Below, one piece after another: positions 36,246-45,445 of a stretch of 64,000 bases of DNA. Source of the stretch: JAFDCJ01 sp964527835 (GTDB lineage Bacteria > Desulfobacterota > Desulfobacteria > Desulfobacterales > JAFDCJ01). The DNA is taken from NCBI GenBank assembly GCA_964527835.1, contig CAZGNV010000016.1:11114-75113 (forward strand). Direction: 5' to 3'. The notes under the pieces were generated by a model. The model was not told the origin of the DNA. It searched no databases and saw nothing but the letters and a program-made list of their open reading frames with translations. Made by a program: the position numbers and the translations under genes. Position 1 is the first letter of the stretch. Each line of letters begins with the position of its first letter.

Positions 36246-37139
36246 ATGCGGATGGGCATTCTAGAAGATAAATACTTCGTGTTTATCGTCTCGGCCGGTC
36301 GCACCGGCACCAAGTTTCTGGGCGAACAACTGGGCCACATGATTGCCGGCGCGTTTTCAGTGCATGAACCCGATGTTCTGATGGATTTCAAGTTGAAGTC
36401 CCTGGATCAGCTGCGACTTTTTGGCTGGTATAATTTAATCTTCGGCAAGCTGATTGGAAAAACCGGCATCCGCAATTTGTCTCAGAATTACCTGGCGGGA
36501 AAATTATCTCTCTCGCAGCTCAAAACGGCCATCCTTGCTCACAGGGAAAAATTCTATCGCAGCCTTGACCAGGACCTGATTATCGAATCTTACAGCGGCT
36601 GGTACGGAGCCATACCGGCTATTCGCAGCCTTTATAAGCATTACAGGATTGTCGTCATTGTCCGGGACCCCCGGGACTGGGTGGTTTCCAACATGAACTG
36701 GGAGACCATGTACGGCAGAAGGGACTGGATAAGCCGGTTGAAACTGGGCCGCTTGAATCCTGCCATGCTAAATGACGAACAATACCGTGATCGGTGGCAG
36801 CACTTTACGCGGTTTCAAAAACTGTGCTGGGCATGGAGTGCGATATACGCAATCCTCCTAAGGGAAACGGCGGACGATCCCAACGCGATAATTGTCAAAT
36901 TCGAAGATTTATTTCACAACGGACAAAAATATGAATATTTAGACAATCTGCTTGGCTTTATCACCGCGTTTGCCAGCAGGAGATTCGATTGGCGCACTGT
37001 GCAAGGCGTCCTGGAGAAAACAGCCAATCCCAATATTTCCAATGCATTTCCCGGGTGGCAAGACTGGAAGCCGGAGATGAAGGCGGATTTGGAGCGCTTG
37101 TGCGCCAATGTGGCTGAAAAATTTAATTATCCGGTTTAG
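36246..37139 (+). CDS. sulfotransferase-family protein
   Basis: 297 residues. The N-terminal FIVSAGRTGTKFLGEQL matches the 5'-phosphosulfate loop of PAPS-dependent sulfotransferases. IVVIVRDPRDWVVSNMNWE matches the 3'-phosphate loop, with the Arg and Ser expected there. These enzymes transfer sulfate from PAPS to a sugar hydroxyl or other acceptor. It ends the plus-strand glycan cluster and overlaps the convergent formyltransferase-like gene by 17 bases. Whether it sulfates the glycan made here is inference. Confidence 0.8.
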   Translation: MRMGILEDKYFVFIVSAGRTGTKFLGEQLGHMIAGAFSVHEPDVLMDFKLKSLDQLRLFGWYNLIFGKLIGKTGIRNLSQNYLAGKLSLSQLKTAILAHREKFYRSLDQDLIIESYSGWYGAIPAIRSLYKHYRIVVIVRDPRDWVVSNMNWETMYGRRDWISRLKLGRLNPAMLNDEQYRDRWQHFTRFQKLCWAWSAIYAILLRETADDPNAIIVKFEDLFHNGQKYEYLDNLLGFITAFASRRFDWRTVQGVLEKTANPNISNAFPGWQDWKPEMKADLERLCANVAEKFNYPV

Positions 37140-37779
37140 CGCCGGGCAGCCCGGGTTCCGGTGCCTTAAAAATTTTCAGAATATATCGATGGCCATCTAT
37201 TTCAAAAAAAGCAGGATATTCATCATTGCTGACCGTCCGCAATAAATTGAATTGTTCTTTTATGCTTTTGCGGATATCCAGTTTGCTGTCTTCAGGCGTT
37301 CGCTTTGGATAAAAGCTCGGTTTTCCTTTTTGCACCAGGGATTTTGGGGGGTATTCTTTTATAAAGCGCAGACAGAGTTCAATCGTCTTTTCGGCCTGCA
37401 TTTTACGTATTTCATCGTGCAGCTCATATCCGTTGAGTCTGATATAGTCCCGTAAATATATGTTTCCTGCATCCGCTTTTTCAGTAGCTTCAAATAATAT
37501 GACCGGGATAACATTTTTTCCTTCCAGAATTTGCCAGAAAAGGGGTGCCCAGCCTTTTCCGGCCGGCAAGTCACTTTCGTGAACCACCAGATTATGTCGA
37601 TGCTTTCCGAGCTGCTCCTTTTCGATTATGCGATGATAGCTCAAAATAAAAACGATCTCAAAGCACTCGTCTATTTCCCGATGGTTGAAAAAAAGACCGG
37701 CACCAGCTATCTGCCTTTGCAGGTTCCTTGCATAGGGGACAAACCATTGATCAGGGGAAGTCAATATGGCAATTTTCAT
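37123..37779 (-). CDS. formyltransferase-fold protein with altered catalytic triad
   Basis: 218 residues from the ATG at 37779 (MKIAILTSPDQWFVPYA). A formyl-transferase-N fold is indicated by NLVVHESDLPAGKGWAPLFW and the later EKADAGNIYLRD. In classical formyltransferases the triad is Asn-x-His and the second Asp of D-x-G-D. Here the Asn position reads Val (V-V-H) and the late Asp reads Asn (DAGN). Related proteins occur beside nonulosonic acid genes. It may act on an unusual substrate or be inactive. Last gene of the pse locus. Confidence 0.75.
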   Translation of the reverse strand: MKIAILTSPDQWFVPYARNLQRQIAGAGLFFNHREIDECFEIVFILSYHRIIEKEQLGKHRHNLVVHESDLPAGKGWAPLFWQILEGKNVIPVILFEATEKADAGNIYLRDYIRLNGYELHDEIRKMQAEKTIELCLRFIKEYPPKSLVQKGKPSFYPKRTPEDSKLDIRKSIKEQFNLLRTVSNDEYPAFFEIDGHRYILKIFKAPEPGLPGAKPDN

Positions 37780-37797
37780 CACGGACTCCGGAAGCAA

Positions 37798-38490
37798 CTA
37801 GGCTGTTGCCAAAATTGGTTTTGCGGTTATGATTTTTCTGGTTTCCTGGATTCCTATATTGAACAGCTGGTCGACAATCGACATCCACGGAATAAAATCG
37901 CCATTTATTTGCTTATATGTTGGAAAATTAAAATCATGATACAGGATAGAAATATGACGAAAGTTTTCCTTTTTTATGTAATTTCGCCCATTTGAACCCG
38001 AAATATAGCAATTTCCATTTAGCAGACGGGTGATATTTGCCAACAGTTTATCCCCCGAGCCGGTTGTTGCCAAGCTGGACGATCTGATAAAATGATACGG
38101 GATTTCCAGCAGATTGCAAAGATTGATTAACATCTGGATCATGGAAGCCGAAAAATCAGGATCATTGAGACCACTGAAAATATATGCCAGGATGTCAGGA
38201 TCGTAAAAGGGGGCTTTTTTATAGTTGATCTCGATTTTATTTTTATGCTTATCAATCCAATCGGGGTCTTTTATCTTAAGTGCATGGATCAACGGTCTGC
38301 TGCTTTTCTTTAAAAGCGAGATGGACAGCCACGTTTCTCTTCCATTGACGAGCTTAATTTTATTCCTCTGTTCAAAGGCTCTGCGCTGGTGCTGGACAGT
38401 ATCTAAGATAACGAATATATCGGTGATGGAGATCCTTTGAAGATAATTCAGGCCCGGCAGGTATCTTGGCTGACTAATGGCGACTCGCAT
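37798..38490 (-). CDS. WbqC-family protein
   Basis: 230 residues. The N-terminal RVAISQPRYLPGLNYLQRI and the HQRRAFEQRNKIK segment, followed by a C-terminal region with NFPTYKQINGDFIPWMSIVDQLFN, are hallmarks of the WbqC family. WbqC-like proteins are common in O-antigen, capsule and nonulosonic acid clusters. They are suspected to modify amino sugars, but the biochemical role is not established. The start overlaps the end of the upstream formyltransferase gene by 17 bases, so they are co-expressed. The gene is A+T-rich. Confidence 0.88.
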   Translation of the reverse strand: MRVAISQPRYLPGLNYLQRISITDIFVILDTVQHQRRAFEQRNKIKLVNGRETWLSISLLKKSSRPLIHALKIKDPDWIDKHKNKIEINYKKAPFYDPDILAYIFSGLNDPDFSASMIQMLINLCNLLEIPYHFIRSSSLATTGSGDKLLANITRLLNGNCYISGSNGRNYIKKENFRHISILYHDFNFPTYKQINGDFIPWMSIVDQLFNIGIQETRKIITAKPILATA

Positions 38491-39118
38491 TGAAAATCTC
38501 TTTCAGGGTTTCGGCATTCACAATTTTATCGATCAGATATTTTGGCAGGGGCTTATAATAGGCTCCTGCTGAAGTAAGCTTTACGCTTCGCTCCGACAAA
38601 TATCTGCGGATGCCTTCATCGACAAGTTTTGGCAGCAGCGACAGCAACCGCTTTTCATTTTGCCGGTAACTTGTGTTGTAATCCAAATCGATGGACTTGG
38701 TTGCTAAAATATCGCCCCGGTCAATGCTTTCAGTCATTACATGAACTGTAACGCCCGCTTTGGCCTCCCGGTTCAGAATTGCCTGGGGCAATGGATGTCT
38801 TCCGCGGTAATCCGGTAAAATACCGGGATGGACATTGATGGTGGCATATCTTGGGAAATGAATAATCTCTTTATTAAAAATAATTCCAAAAGATCCCACT
38901 AGAAAGAAATCCGGTTGTTTTTTTCCAATGGCGGGCAACAGGGCAATAATCTCATCGCTTGTTTCCACCCGCTTGTAAGTTATATTATTATCCCGGCAAA
39001 AGCGGACAATCCGATCATTTTCCTTGTTTCTTTCAAAAATCACATAAACAAGTCTATGGTTTTTTGAAATCCCCTGGACGCATTCAAAAAAATTTCCAAA
39101 ATACGCAATTTTTTTCAT
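38474..39118 (-). CDS. sugar N-formyltransferase (PseJ/ArnA-N-like)
   Basis: 214 residues from the ATG at 39118, which overlaps the pseI stop as ATGA; the longer frame start at 39139 is rejected. It has the intact formyltransferase triad Asn-x-His in TINVHPGILPDYRGRHPL and Asp in SIDRGDIL. No C-terminal tRNA-binding domain is present, so it is a small-molecule enzyme using N10-formyltetrahydrofolate rather than Met-tRNA formyltransferase. In this context a free amine on a pseudaminic acid precursor is the most plausible substrate. Confidence 0.85.
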   Translation of the reverse strand: MKKIAYFGNFFECVQGISKNHRLVYVIFERNKENDRIVRFCRDNNITYKRVETSDEIIALLPAIGKKQPDFFLVGSFGIIFNKEIIHFPRYATINVHPGILPDYRGRHPLPQAILNREAKAGVTVHVMTESIDRGDILATKSIDLDYNTSYRQNEKRLLSLLPKLVDEGIRRYLSERSVKLTSAGAYYKPLPKYLIDKIVNAETLKEIFNASRH

Positions 39119-40140
39119 ATCATATCCCAGGTCAGCCACTCATCATACTCGGCATCTCTTTTCAGGATTCTGCCAACAACCAGATTAATGAATTCGGGCT
39201 TTATTCCGAATCCCGGCCGTTTAACGATCAAGTCTTCCCGGTTAAGCACATGGCCTTTTTTCAGTGATCTCTTCAATATAATGCTTCTTCTGAGTTGGAA
39301 ATTTTCTTTCTCCTCATATCGCGGACCGTTTTTCATACCATCGCCAAATGCGTTTTCAATATCGCGGATTTTTCTTACCATTTCCTCTAGCTCATGGGGC
39401 TCAATGGCAAAACCGTGATCAGGACCATCCAAGGTGCGGTCCAGGGTGAAATGTTTTTCAATGACCTTGGCTCCCATGGCAATTGCACTCAAAGCGACAT
39501 GATCGCCAAATGTGTGGTCGGAATAGCCCACTACGCAATTGAAAGCCATTTTCATGGTTTGCATGGCCCTTAAGTTGGAAAGGCGAGGTGGGGCTGGGTA
39601 TACTGACGTACATTGCAGCAGGACAATATCATTGTTTTTTTCCTGCCTGCAGATATTGACAGCCGTTTCAATCTCAGCCATTGTCGCCAGCCCGGTTGAG
39701 AGAAAAACGGCCAGTCCGGTTTTTGCCATATATCTTATGAGCACTACATCCGTAAGATCAAAGGAAGCTACCTTTAAAGCTCCCGTCTCTAATTCAGCCA
39801 ACTGATCAACCGCCTCAAGATCACAGGGCGAAGATAAAAAGTCAATTCCTATCCCATCGCAGTGCTCTTTCAGTGGCAACAGCCAATCTCGGTTAAGCTC
39901 CAAGCTTTTTATGAGTTCATAAATATCACTGTCATAAGAGGATAAACGGGGAGTCCGAATGGAGTAATCATGCTCGGCCTTGAATATTTGAAATTTCGCC
40001 GCGTCGGCCCCGGCCTCTTTTGCCTTTTCGATAAGTTCGACGGCCATTTCGAAGCGTTGATTGTGGTTACTTCCGATCTCCGCAACGATGTACACGGGAT
40101 GCTTGTCACCAATATGTCGATTTCCAATGGTTACCTGCAT
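39115..40140 (-). CDS. pseI: pseudaminic acid synthase
   Basis: 341 residues of the NeuB family. A TIM barrel (residues ~1-280) opens with IVAEIGSNHNQRFEMAVELI and contains DFLSSPCDLEAVDQLAEL and GYSDHTFGDHVALSAIAMGA. A C-terminal SAF (antifreeze-like) domain follows (RSIILKRSLKKGHVL). NeuB-type enzymes condense phosphoenolpyruvate with a 6-carbon amino sugar. The neighbouring pseB, pseC, pseF and pseG identify it as PseI, which uses a 2,4-diamino-trideoxy-altrose, rather than NeuB or LegI. The gene is coupled to the formyltransferase downstream. Confidence 0.93.
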   Translation of the reverse strand: MQVTIGNRHIGDKHPVYIVAEIGSNHNQRFEMAVELIEKAKEAGADAAKFQIFKAEHDYSIRTPRLSSYDSDIYELIKSLELNRDWLLPLKEHCDGIGIDFLSSPCDLEAVDQLAELETGALKVASFDLTDVVLIRYMAKTGLAVFLSTGLATMAEIETAVNICRQEKNNDIVLLQCTSVYPAPPRLSNLRAMQTMKMAFNCVVGYSDHTFGDHVALSAIAMGAKVIEKHFTLDRTLDGPDHGFAIEPHELEEMVRKIRDIENAFGDGMKNGPRYEEKENFQLRRSIILKRSLKKGHVLNREDLIVKRPGFGIKPEFINLVVGRILKRDAEYDEWLTWDMI

Positions 40141-40158
40141 TTTTCCCTCGCAGCTTTG

Positions 40159-41160
40159 TTATCTGGCATGCTCCAGAACCATCTGGTCAAAAACCAGCTT
40201 GTATTCCGTGAGCATGCGTTCAAGAGAAAATTTTTTTTCCGCCTGTGCCCGGTTGTAGGCCCCCATTTCACGGCGCAGTTGCGGCGATCCGGCCAAAAGG
40301 TTCAGTTTTTCAGCAAAAGCCTGCACATCACCGACCGGACATAGAAATCCTCCCCGGCCGTCATCGAGCAGTTCCGGTATGGCCGAGCAATCACTGGCCA
40401 CCACCGGAAGTCCGCATGCCATGGCTTCGGCGATTGACAACCCAAAACCTTCACGCACGGTCGGCATTAGCAAAATATCCATTTCCCGGTAGAGTTGCGG
40501 CATTTTATCAAAATCAACAGCGCCCACCGAGCGCAACTTTTCATTTTGCGGCAAATCATGCCGAGTGCGCAACCCCCGCGTATAATAAATACGGCAACCC
40601 GCGTTCAATTTTTTCGATATCGCCGGCAGCCATTGAGCCCCCTTACGGCGCGTGAGATTGCCGGAAAAAAATATTCGTATTTCGTTATTGTCCTGGGACT
40701 TGGCCGGTTTTGGAATAAATCTGTTGGTATCAACTCCATTATAGATAACTTTGATCGGAACGTCTATCAGCAAATCTTTTTTTGCCAGATCAGCGATATA
40801 ATCGCTGACAGCCGTAATAACTGAGGCTTTTTGGACCGCGCAACGGGTCAAACGGCGTTGGATATATTGATGATGCATTCGCTGCCAGGGAGAGCAGAAA
40901 GGTTGCATCCAGTGGTCCAACACATAGTTGTGAAAGGTGATAATCATCGGTGTTGAGGGCCGGAAAAAGAAAGCCGCATAGGTTGCTGCCGTGTGTATCA
41001 ATGCCGCCTGTTTGCGCGCAACAATCAATGGCAATAAAAAAGGCATCAAGGTCAAGCGGGAATCGTAAGGGATCACCCGGTAGCCTGCAAGACGTTGCTC
41101 CAGGAGTTTATGGAGAACGAAGGCACCATTTCCCCGGCTCATCGGGCTGATGATTTTCAT
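40159..41160 (-). CDS. glycosyltransferase family 4 (GT-B)
   Basis: 333 residues. The N-terminal domain starts MKIISPMSRGNGAFVLHKLL. The donor domain has FFSGNLTRRKGAQWL and EGFGLSIAEAMACGLPVVAS, the nucleotide-sugar contact motif of GT4. The C-terminus has the usual helix (EKKFSLERMLTEYKLVF). It lies 18 bases upstream of pseI in the same operon and would add a hexose-type residue to the surface glycan. Confidence 0.9.
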   Translation of the reverse strand: MKIISPMSRGNGAFVLHKLLEQRLAGYRVIPYDSRLTLMPFLLPLIVARKQAALIHTAATYAAFFFRPSTPMIITFHNYVLDHWMQPFCSPWQRMHHQYIQRRLTRCAVQKASVITAVSDYIADLAKKDLLIDVPIKVIYNGVDTNRFIPKPAKSQDNNEIRIFFSGNLTRRKGAQWLPAISKKLNAGCRIYYTRGLRTRHDLPQNEKLRSVGAVDFDKMPQLYREMDILLMPTVREGFGLSIAEAMACGLPVVASDCSAIPELLDDGRGGFLCPVGDVQAFAEKLNLLAGSPQLRREMGAYNRAQAEKKFSLERMLTEYKLVFDQMVLEHAR

Positions 41161-41244
41161 TGTTCAATCACCCTGCGGTTCTTGAATTTACTGTTATAAT
41201 TGCAAGTCAATAAGATAATGGCTTCGCACAATGCATGACTTGAA

Positions 41245-42216
41245 TCATTTTCTTCCAGAACCATGGCGCAAAATTTTTTCATAGAAAAAGCCATAAATTC
41301 CCGACCCCAAAGAAACCAAATAAAGGACAAAAAAACTGGCTGCCCGGATTGGATTTTTAACTAACAGGGGCTTGAGTTTATTCCTGGAACCTTTAAGCCC
41401 TGTTCCGGAGCTGCCGTTTTTTTTGTTTTGTATGGCCGCAGTACGCCCCAACTTGAAATAGCGCTTGATGTATTCGAAAAACGAAAGCGGATGAACATGA
41501 TAAGCTATGGCATTTTTGTTGTAATACAGCTTCATGCCGGCATCTGTCAGCCTTTTTCCCAATTCAATGTCTTCACCTGCGGCAAAGGGATAGTCTTCAT
41601 CGAACAGTCCGTTTTTGAGCAAAAATTTTTTTTTCAGGGATACGTTGCAGGTATAGAAATACTGATATCTAATCACTTCCATGTGAGAAAGGTTTTGAAA
41701 TGCCATCTGCTTGCGGTTCAACCAGGACTGGATTAAGGACGACTCGAGTCCGGAATCCATCACCATTGGGCAGAATCCCAAAACAGCTGCATGCAACTGG
41801 GGGTGCAAAGCGGTATGAAAGTTCAGATGTTCGCATAGCAAGTCCGGATAAGCAAGTATATCATCTCCAAGAAAAAGTATGACATCGCCGCGCGCGTTTC
41901 GGATGCCGATGTTCCTGGCCGCTGCAGGCCCCCTGTTACGCTGAAAAAAATATTGGGTCGTGATTTTATCCAGACGCGCAAATTGCTCAACAACCCCTGC
42001 GGTATCATCAGACGAACCGTCATCAATGATAATTATTTCAATTCTTTTCAAGTTTACATTGAGTTGAGATTCCAGAGCGGCAAAAACGCGCTTTAACGAT
42101 TCGCAGCGATTATAGGTGGGGATTACGATGGAAATATCAAAATGCGGCACACCCCCGACTTCATCGTGCATAAGCGCTTGTTTCGATGCTGTGTTCGGAA
42201 GAGATGCTTTACACAT
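41245..42216 (-). CDS. glycosyltransferase family 2
   Basis: 323 residues. The GT-A domain begins at about residue 28 with ISIVIPTYNRCESLKRVF, has IIDDGSSDDTAGVV, the acidic FLGDDILAYPDL and the catalytic-base region DYPFAAGEDIELGKRL. A C-terminal hydrophobic segment may attach it to the membrane. Two cysteines and a polar N-terminal extension precede the fold. It lies 29 bases after the GT-B gene upstream in the operon. Confidence 0.9.
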   Translation of the reverse strand: MCKASLPNTASKQALMHDEVGGVPHFDISIVIPTYNRCESLKRVFAALESQLNVNLKRIEIIIIDDGSSDDTAGVVEQFARLDKITTQYFFQRNRGPAAARNIGIRNARGDVILFLGDDILAYPDLLCEHLNFHTALHPQLHAAVLGFCPMVMDSGLESSLIQSWLNRKQMAFQNLSHMEVIRYQYFYTCNVSLKKKFLLKNGLFDEDYPFAAGEDIELGKRLTDAGMKLYYNKNAIAYHVHPLSFFEYIKRYFKLGRTAAIQNKKNGSSGTGLKGSRNKLKPLLVKNPIRAASFFVLYLVSLGSGIYGFFYEKILRHGSGRK

Positions 42217-42245
42217 GCCTGAGCCCCGCGTGTGTTGCTGCCTGT

Positions 42246-43964
42246 TTATTGGATCAAAGAATACTGCTTGCTTGTATTCTTGGTTTGCAAAATAAAGTCG
42301 ACTACCGCAGACAACGCGGCCGGCGGGTTGTCAGTCAAGTCCATCAGATTGTTGATCACCAAATTGATTTTTGACGATTTTTCCTGCTGTATGATTGGCG
42401 AAAAGTCAAGCATGTATTTTTTAAAAAACAGATAAGCGTAGCGTCGGGCGATAGATACATCGACGGTTTTATTCGAATTTTTATTTTCCAACTGGGCTGC
42501 CAGTTCTTTAAAATATTCGCTCTGCGATTTGGTATCGATGGTAAAGCCCTTCCCGCGATAGTGCGTTTGGCCAGCTACCTGGACTGGCTTGCCCATTAAA
42601 GCTGCCTCCAGACCGATGGTGGAGGAATAGGTAAGCACAAGATCCGCCAGTTCGATCAATCGATAGGAACTGATTTCACTTTGGGGCAAAACAATCGTGA
42701 TGTTTTCCGGCAGGTCAGGAAAAACGCTTTGAATGAAGTCAGCCGTTCGTTCTTCTGTTTCCCGTCCTTTTAACTGGATTTCTGCAGGGTGCACCCGCAC
42801 AACGAGTTGGTATTCCGGCCTTTGAATAAAGAAGGAAATGGTTCGGTGTATCCAGTCGAAAAGACCGTCAAAGATTCCGTCGCGTTCCTGCACGGCGCTG
42901 TCCCAGACGATATTGCTGAAGGCAACGGCAATTTTGTTTTGATTTTCTAAGTGCAACAGCTTTTTAATCGCCGACACCCGGTCCTCTATTTTGGGCCAGT
43001 ACTGTATGACAGACCGTCTTCCAACCCGCCTGTCCGCTATGTAAAGATCAAGCCACTTGCCTTCTTGCGCTGACAATGGTTTTTCCCGTGCCGTTGACCA
43101 GTGTTCCGACAGGTCATAGTAGCAGGCTATTTTATTGCGCGCGAAAACAAAAGAATTTTTCATAAATCCGTTTTCGTAAGTAATCGTTGGAATCGCAAAT
43201 CGCTGCGCCCAGCTTCGAACGATGCGTTCTTCAAAAAACAATCCATTGAGCAGAAAGATAACATCCGGTTTTGTGGTTTCAAGCAGTTTTTTGATCCCCT
43301 CGGAAACAAGGATTGCACTGATGATAAATTTTCTGTAAATGTCTAAACTCTGCTGGTTTGCCATAATGTTGTTGCCAGCTAAAAACCACCGGGTCGATAT
43401 GCGCACCAGCCTTCCGATGGGCACATTGTCATAGGAGAAGTTTTCCAGTTCCTCATCAGCCATGCCTGCTACTCGATTTTCAGCTGCGGCTGATTTGTTT
43501 TCGGGTAAAAGAGAGGGAAGGGAATAATTAGGAAATCCGCTGTGATGAAACAGCCTTTGCTGGTGCTGCATGCAGTCGTCGCATGGCATCCGCAGGCCTT
43601 TGTGAAGGCTTTGGATATTGCAAATCGGCAGCCGCCCTTCGCAATTTGAAAAGAAGCATCTGGCCCCTTTGAAGGACAGGGCGATGGCAATGATATGTTC
43701 GAAAATAGCATGTATGTTCCAATATCGGGGGGTGTAAAACAATATGTTCGGTGAGCCGCAGGGTTGGTAAATTTCCCCCGCAAATCGATCGCAAAGCTCC
43801 AGCAGCTGGAAATATGCCCATTGAGGAATCTGCGGCATTTTCAGCCTAAAGCGACGCAAGGTGCTTTCAACAGCAAATGCGGCCGGGCCGAGGATCGCGT
43901 GTGCCCGAGGGTTGCTTTCAAGAAAAGATCTAACCGATTTTAAAAATTTTTTTTGCTCGAGCAT
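42246..43964 (-). CDS. capsule-type GT-B glycosyltransferase, candidate nonulosonic acid transferase
   Basis: 572 residues from the ATG at 43964; a GTG at 43973 adds three. The C-terminal half has LVVRVHPAEIQLKGR and LTYSSTIGLEAALMGKPVQV, the pair of motifs (His-Pro and Ser-Ser-Thr-x-Gly-x-Glu) seen in KpsC/KpsS-like and other CMP-sugar-using GT-B enzymes. The N-terminal half is less conserved and contains a cysteine cluster (CDDCMQHQ). Given the pse genes, transfer of a pseudaminic acid from its CMP form is a reasonable hypothesis. The start overlaps the end of the flippase gene. Confidence 0.75.
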   Translation of the reverse strand: MLEQKKFLKSVRSFLESNPRAHAILGPAAFAVESTLRRFRLKMPQIPQWAYFQLLELCDRFAGEIYQPCGSPNILFYTPRYWNIHAIFEHIIAIALSFKGARCFFSNCEGRLPICNIQSLHKGLRMPCDDCMQHQQRLFHHSGFPNYSLPSLLPENKSAAAENRVAGMADEELENFSYDNVPIGRLVRISTRWFLAGNNIMANQQSLDIYRKFIISAILVSEGIKKLLETTKPDVIFLLNGLFFEERIVRSWAQRFAIPTITYENGFMKNSFVFARNKIACYYDLSEHWSTAREKPLSAQEGKWLDLYIADRRVGRRSVIQYWPKIEDRVSAIKKLLHLENQNKIAVAFSNIVWDSAVQERDGIFDGLFDWIHRTISFFIQRPEYQLVVRVHPAEIQLKGRETEERTADFIQSVFPDLPENITIVLPQSEISSYRLIELADLVLTYSSTIGLEAALMGKPVQVAGQTHYRGKGFTIDTKSQSEYFKELAAQLENKNSNKTVDVSIARRYAYLFFKKYMLDFSPIIQQEKSSKINLVINNLMDLTDNPPAALSAVVDFILQTKNTSKQYSLIQ

Positions 43965-45438
43965 AGTATCCACCGAAACTTGTTTGAAATAGTTGCCTTG
44001 ATTTCTTTAATGCCGTCAGTTCGTCACGGTTGAAAAAGCCTGTGGCCAACAAAAACAGCGGAAAACCGGCAACCAGTATTGCCTTCAGTAAAAATGCGGC
44101 CAGGGTTGCATAAGAGGAAAGATTCCAGAGAATAAAGCTGATGGCCACCAGCCCCACGGTCATATGAAACAGACGTCTGGTTTCATATTTTAATGGAAAA
44201 CATTTTTGGGCATAAAAATACATGATGGCCGCCTGGAGGGCAAAAGCAATGAATGTCGTGCAGGCGGCGGCTACATAACCATAACGGGGGATAAAGATAA
44301 AATTTAAGATAACATTGATTCCCAGGGCGATCATGGTGATCACGGATAATAGCTTTAAATTTTTTGAGTAATAAACGGCCATGACAAAAACGAAGTAAAA
44401 TCCGCGGGCGAAAAATCCAAATACGACCCAGGGAATAACCCGATAGGCTGAATGAAAAGCCTTGTCAGCAGCAATTAACAGGAGGATGTCGCTGCTAAAC
44501 CCGATCAAGGCCGTTGCTCCCCAGGCCAGGAAAAATAAATAATAGGTCGCCACGCGGGGCAATAGATTCTGTGCATCCTGTGGATTGGCCGCAGTGCGGT
44601 AATAAAAAGGGCTGATAGCGTTGGTGGCTGAAAAAGCCACAATTTGAAGAATTGAGGCCAGTTGGTATCCCAATCCGTAGATACCGATATCTTTCAGTGA
44701 GACATAGCGTTCCAGGATGAAGCGGTCGGACAGGTTTAATGCCCAAAGAGACAGCAGGTGGGGGATGAGGGGCAGGGCAAAGGCCAGCGCACTTTTTATG
44801 TGGTTGAAATGAATGCCCCAGTTAATATTTTTAAAAATAATGGCGCCACAAGGGATGGCTAAAAGCAAAACTCCCAGCAAACCGCCCTTCAGGCTTCCCA
44901 GGGCCCCTTCTTTTTTCACAGCCACGAAATAAATGATCAGCCCACTGGTAACAAGCGCCAGAGATAAGTTTAAAACAGCGAACTGCCACACCTTTTCCTT
45001 TACACGAAACAGGGCCCTGGGCAGCAGAATTGTTGCATTTGTGAGCAATACCGTGAAAAGGGCCAGCCGCAAATAGGGTTTGTAGCCGATACTGTGAAAA
45101 CCCAAGGTATTGTATGTCGAGCCGAACCGATCAATGGCCAGGCTGGAAATTAACAGAAAAAGGACTAGAAAAATCCAGGCTGATCCGTAAAAACCGCTTT
45201 TTTCCTCTTCTGTTTTAAAATCAAAGTAAAAACGGTTAAAAGCAGCTTCAAAAGATTGCAGGTAAATAATGCTCAAAACACCTGCAAAGGCCGTCGTTAT
45301 GCTTAGAATTCCATAATCGGCCGGAGTCAGAAAAATTGTGTACAGGGGGATAAGGATAAAAGCCAGACCCCTTTGAAGAACATCGGCCACGATGTACAAA
45401 CCGGCCTGATAGGTTAGCGTTCCCAGTCTTGAATCCAT
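43930..45438 (-). CDS. oligosaccharide flippase (Wzx/MATE-like)
   Basis: 502 residues with about 14 hydrophobic helices. The N-terminal region TYQAGLYIVADVLQRGLAFILIPLY and the later WALNLSDRFILERYVSLKDIGIYGLGYQLA are characteristic of the polysaccharide biosynthesis (Wzx/MurJ/MATE) superfamily. It would flip lipid-linked oligosaccharide to the periplasmic face. The ATG at 45438 is chosen; a TTG at 45471 overlapping the PIG-L gene is possible. Its presence implies a Wzx-type export route for the glycan; no Wzy polymerase was clearly identified. Confidence 0.9.
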   Translation of the reverse strand: MDSRLGTLTYQAGLYIVADVLQRGLAFILIPLYTIFLTPADYGILSITTAFAGVLSIIYLQSFEAAFNRFYFDFKTEEEKSGFYGSAWIFLVLFLLISSLAIDRFGSTYNTLGFHSIGYKPYLRLALFTVLLTNATILLPRALFRVKEKVWQFAVLNLSLALVTSGLIIYFVAVKKEGALGSLKGGLLGVLLLAIPCGAIIFKNINWGIHFNHIKSALAFALPLIPHLLSLWALNLSDRFILERYVSLKDIGIYGLGYQLASILQIVAFSATNAISPFYYRTAANPQDAQNLLPRVATYYLFFLAWGATALIGFSSDILLLIAADKAFHSAYRVIPWVVFGFFARGFYFVFVMAVYYSKNLKLLSVITMIALGINVILNFIFIPRYGYVAAACTTFIAFALQAAIMYFYAQKCFPLKYETRRLFHMTVGLVAISFILWNLSSYATLAAFLLKAILVAGFPLFLLATGFFNRDELTALKKSRQLFQTSFGGYYARAKKIFKIG

Positions 45439-45445
45439 TTTGCAA

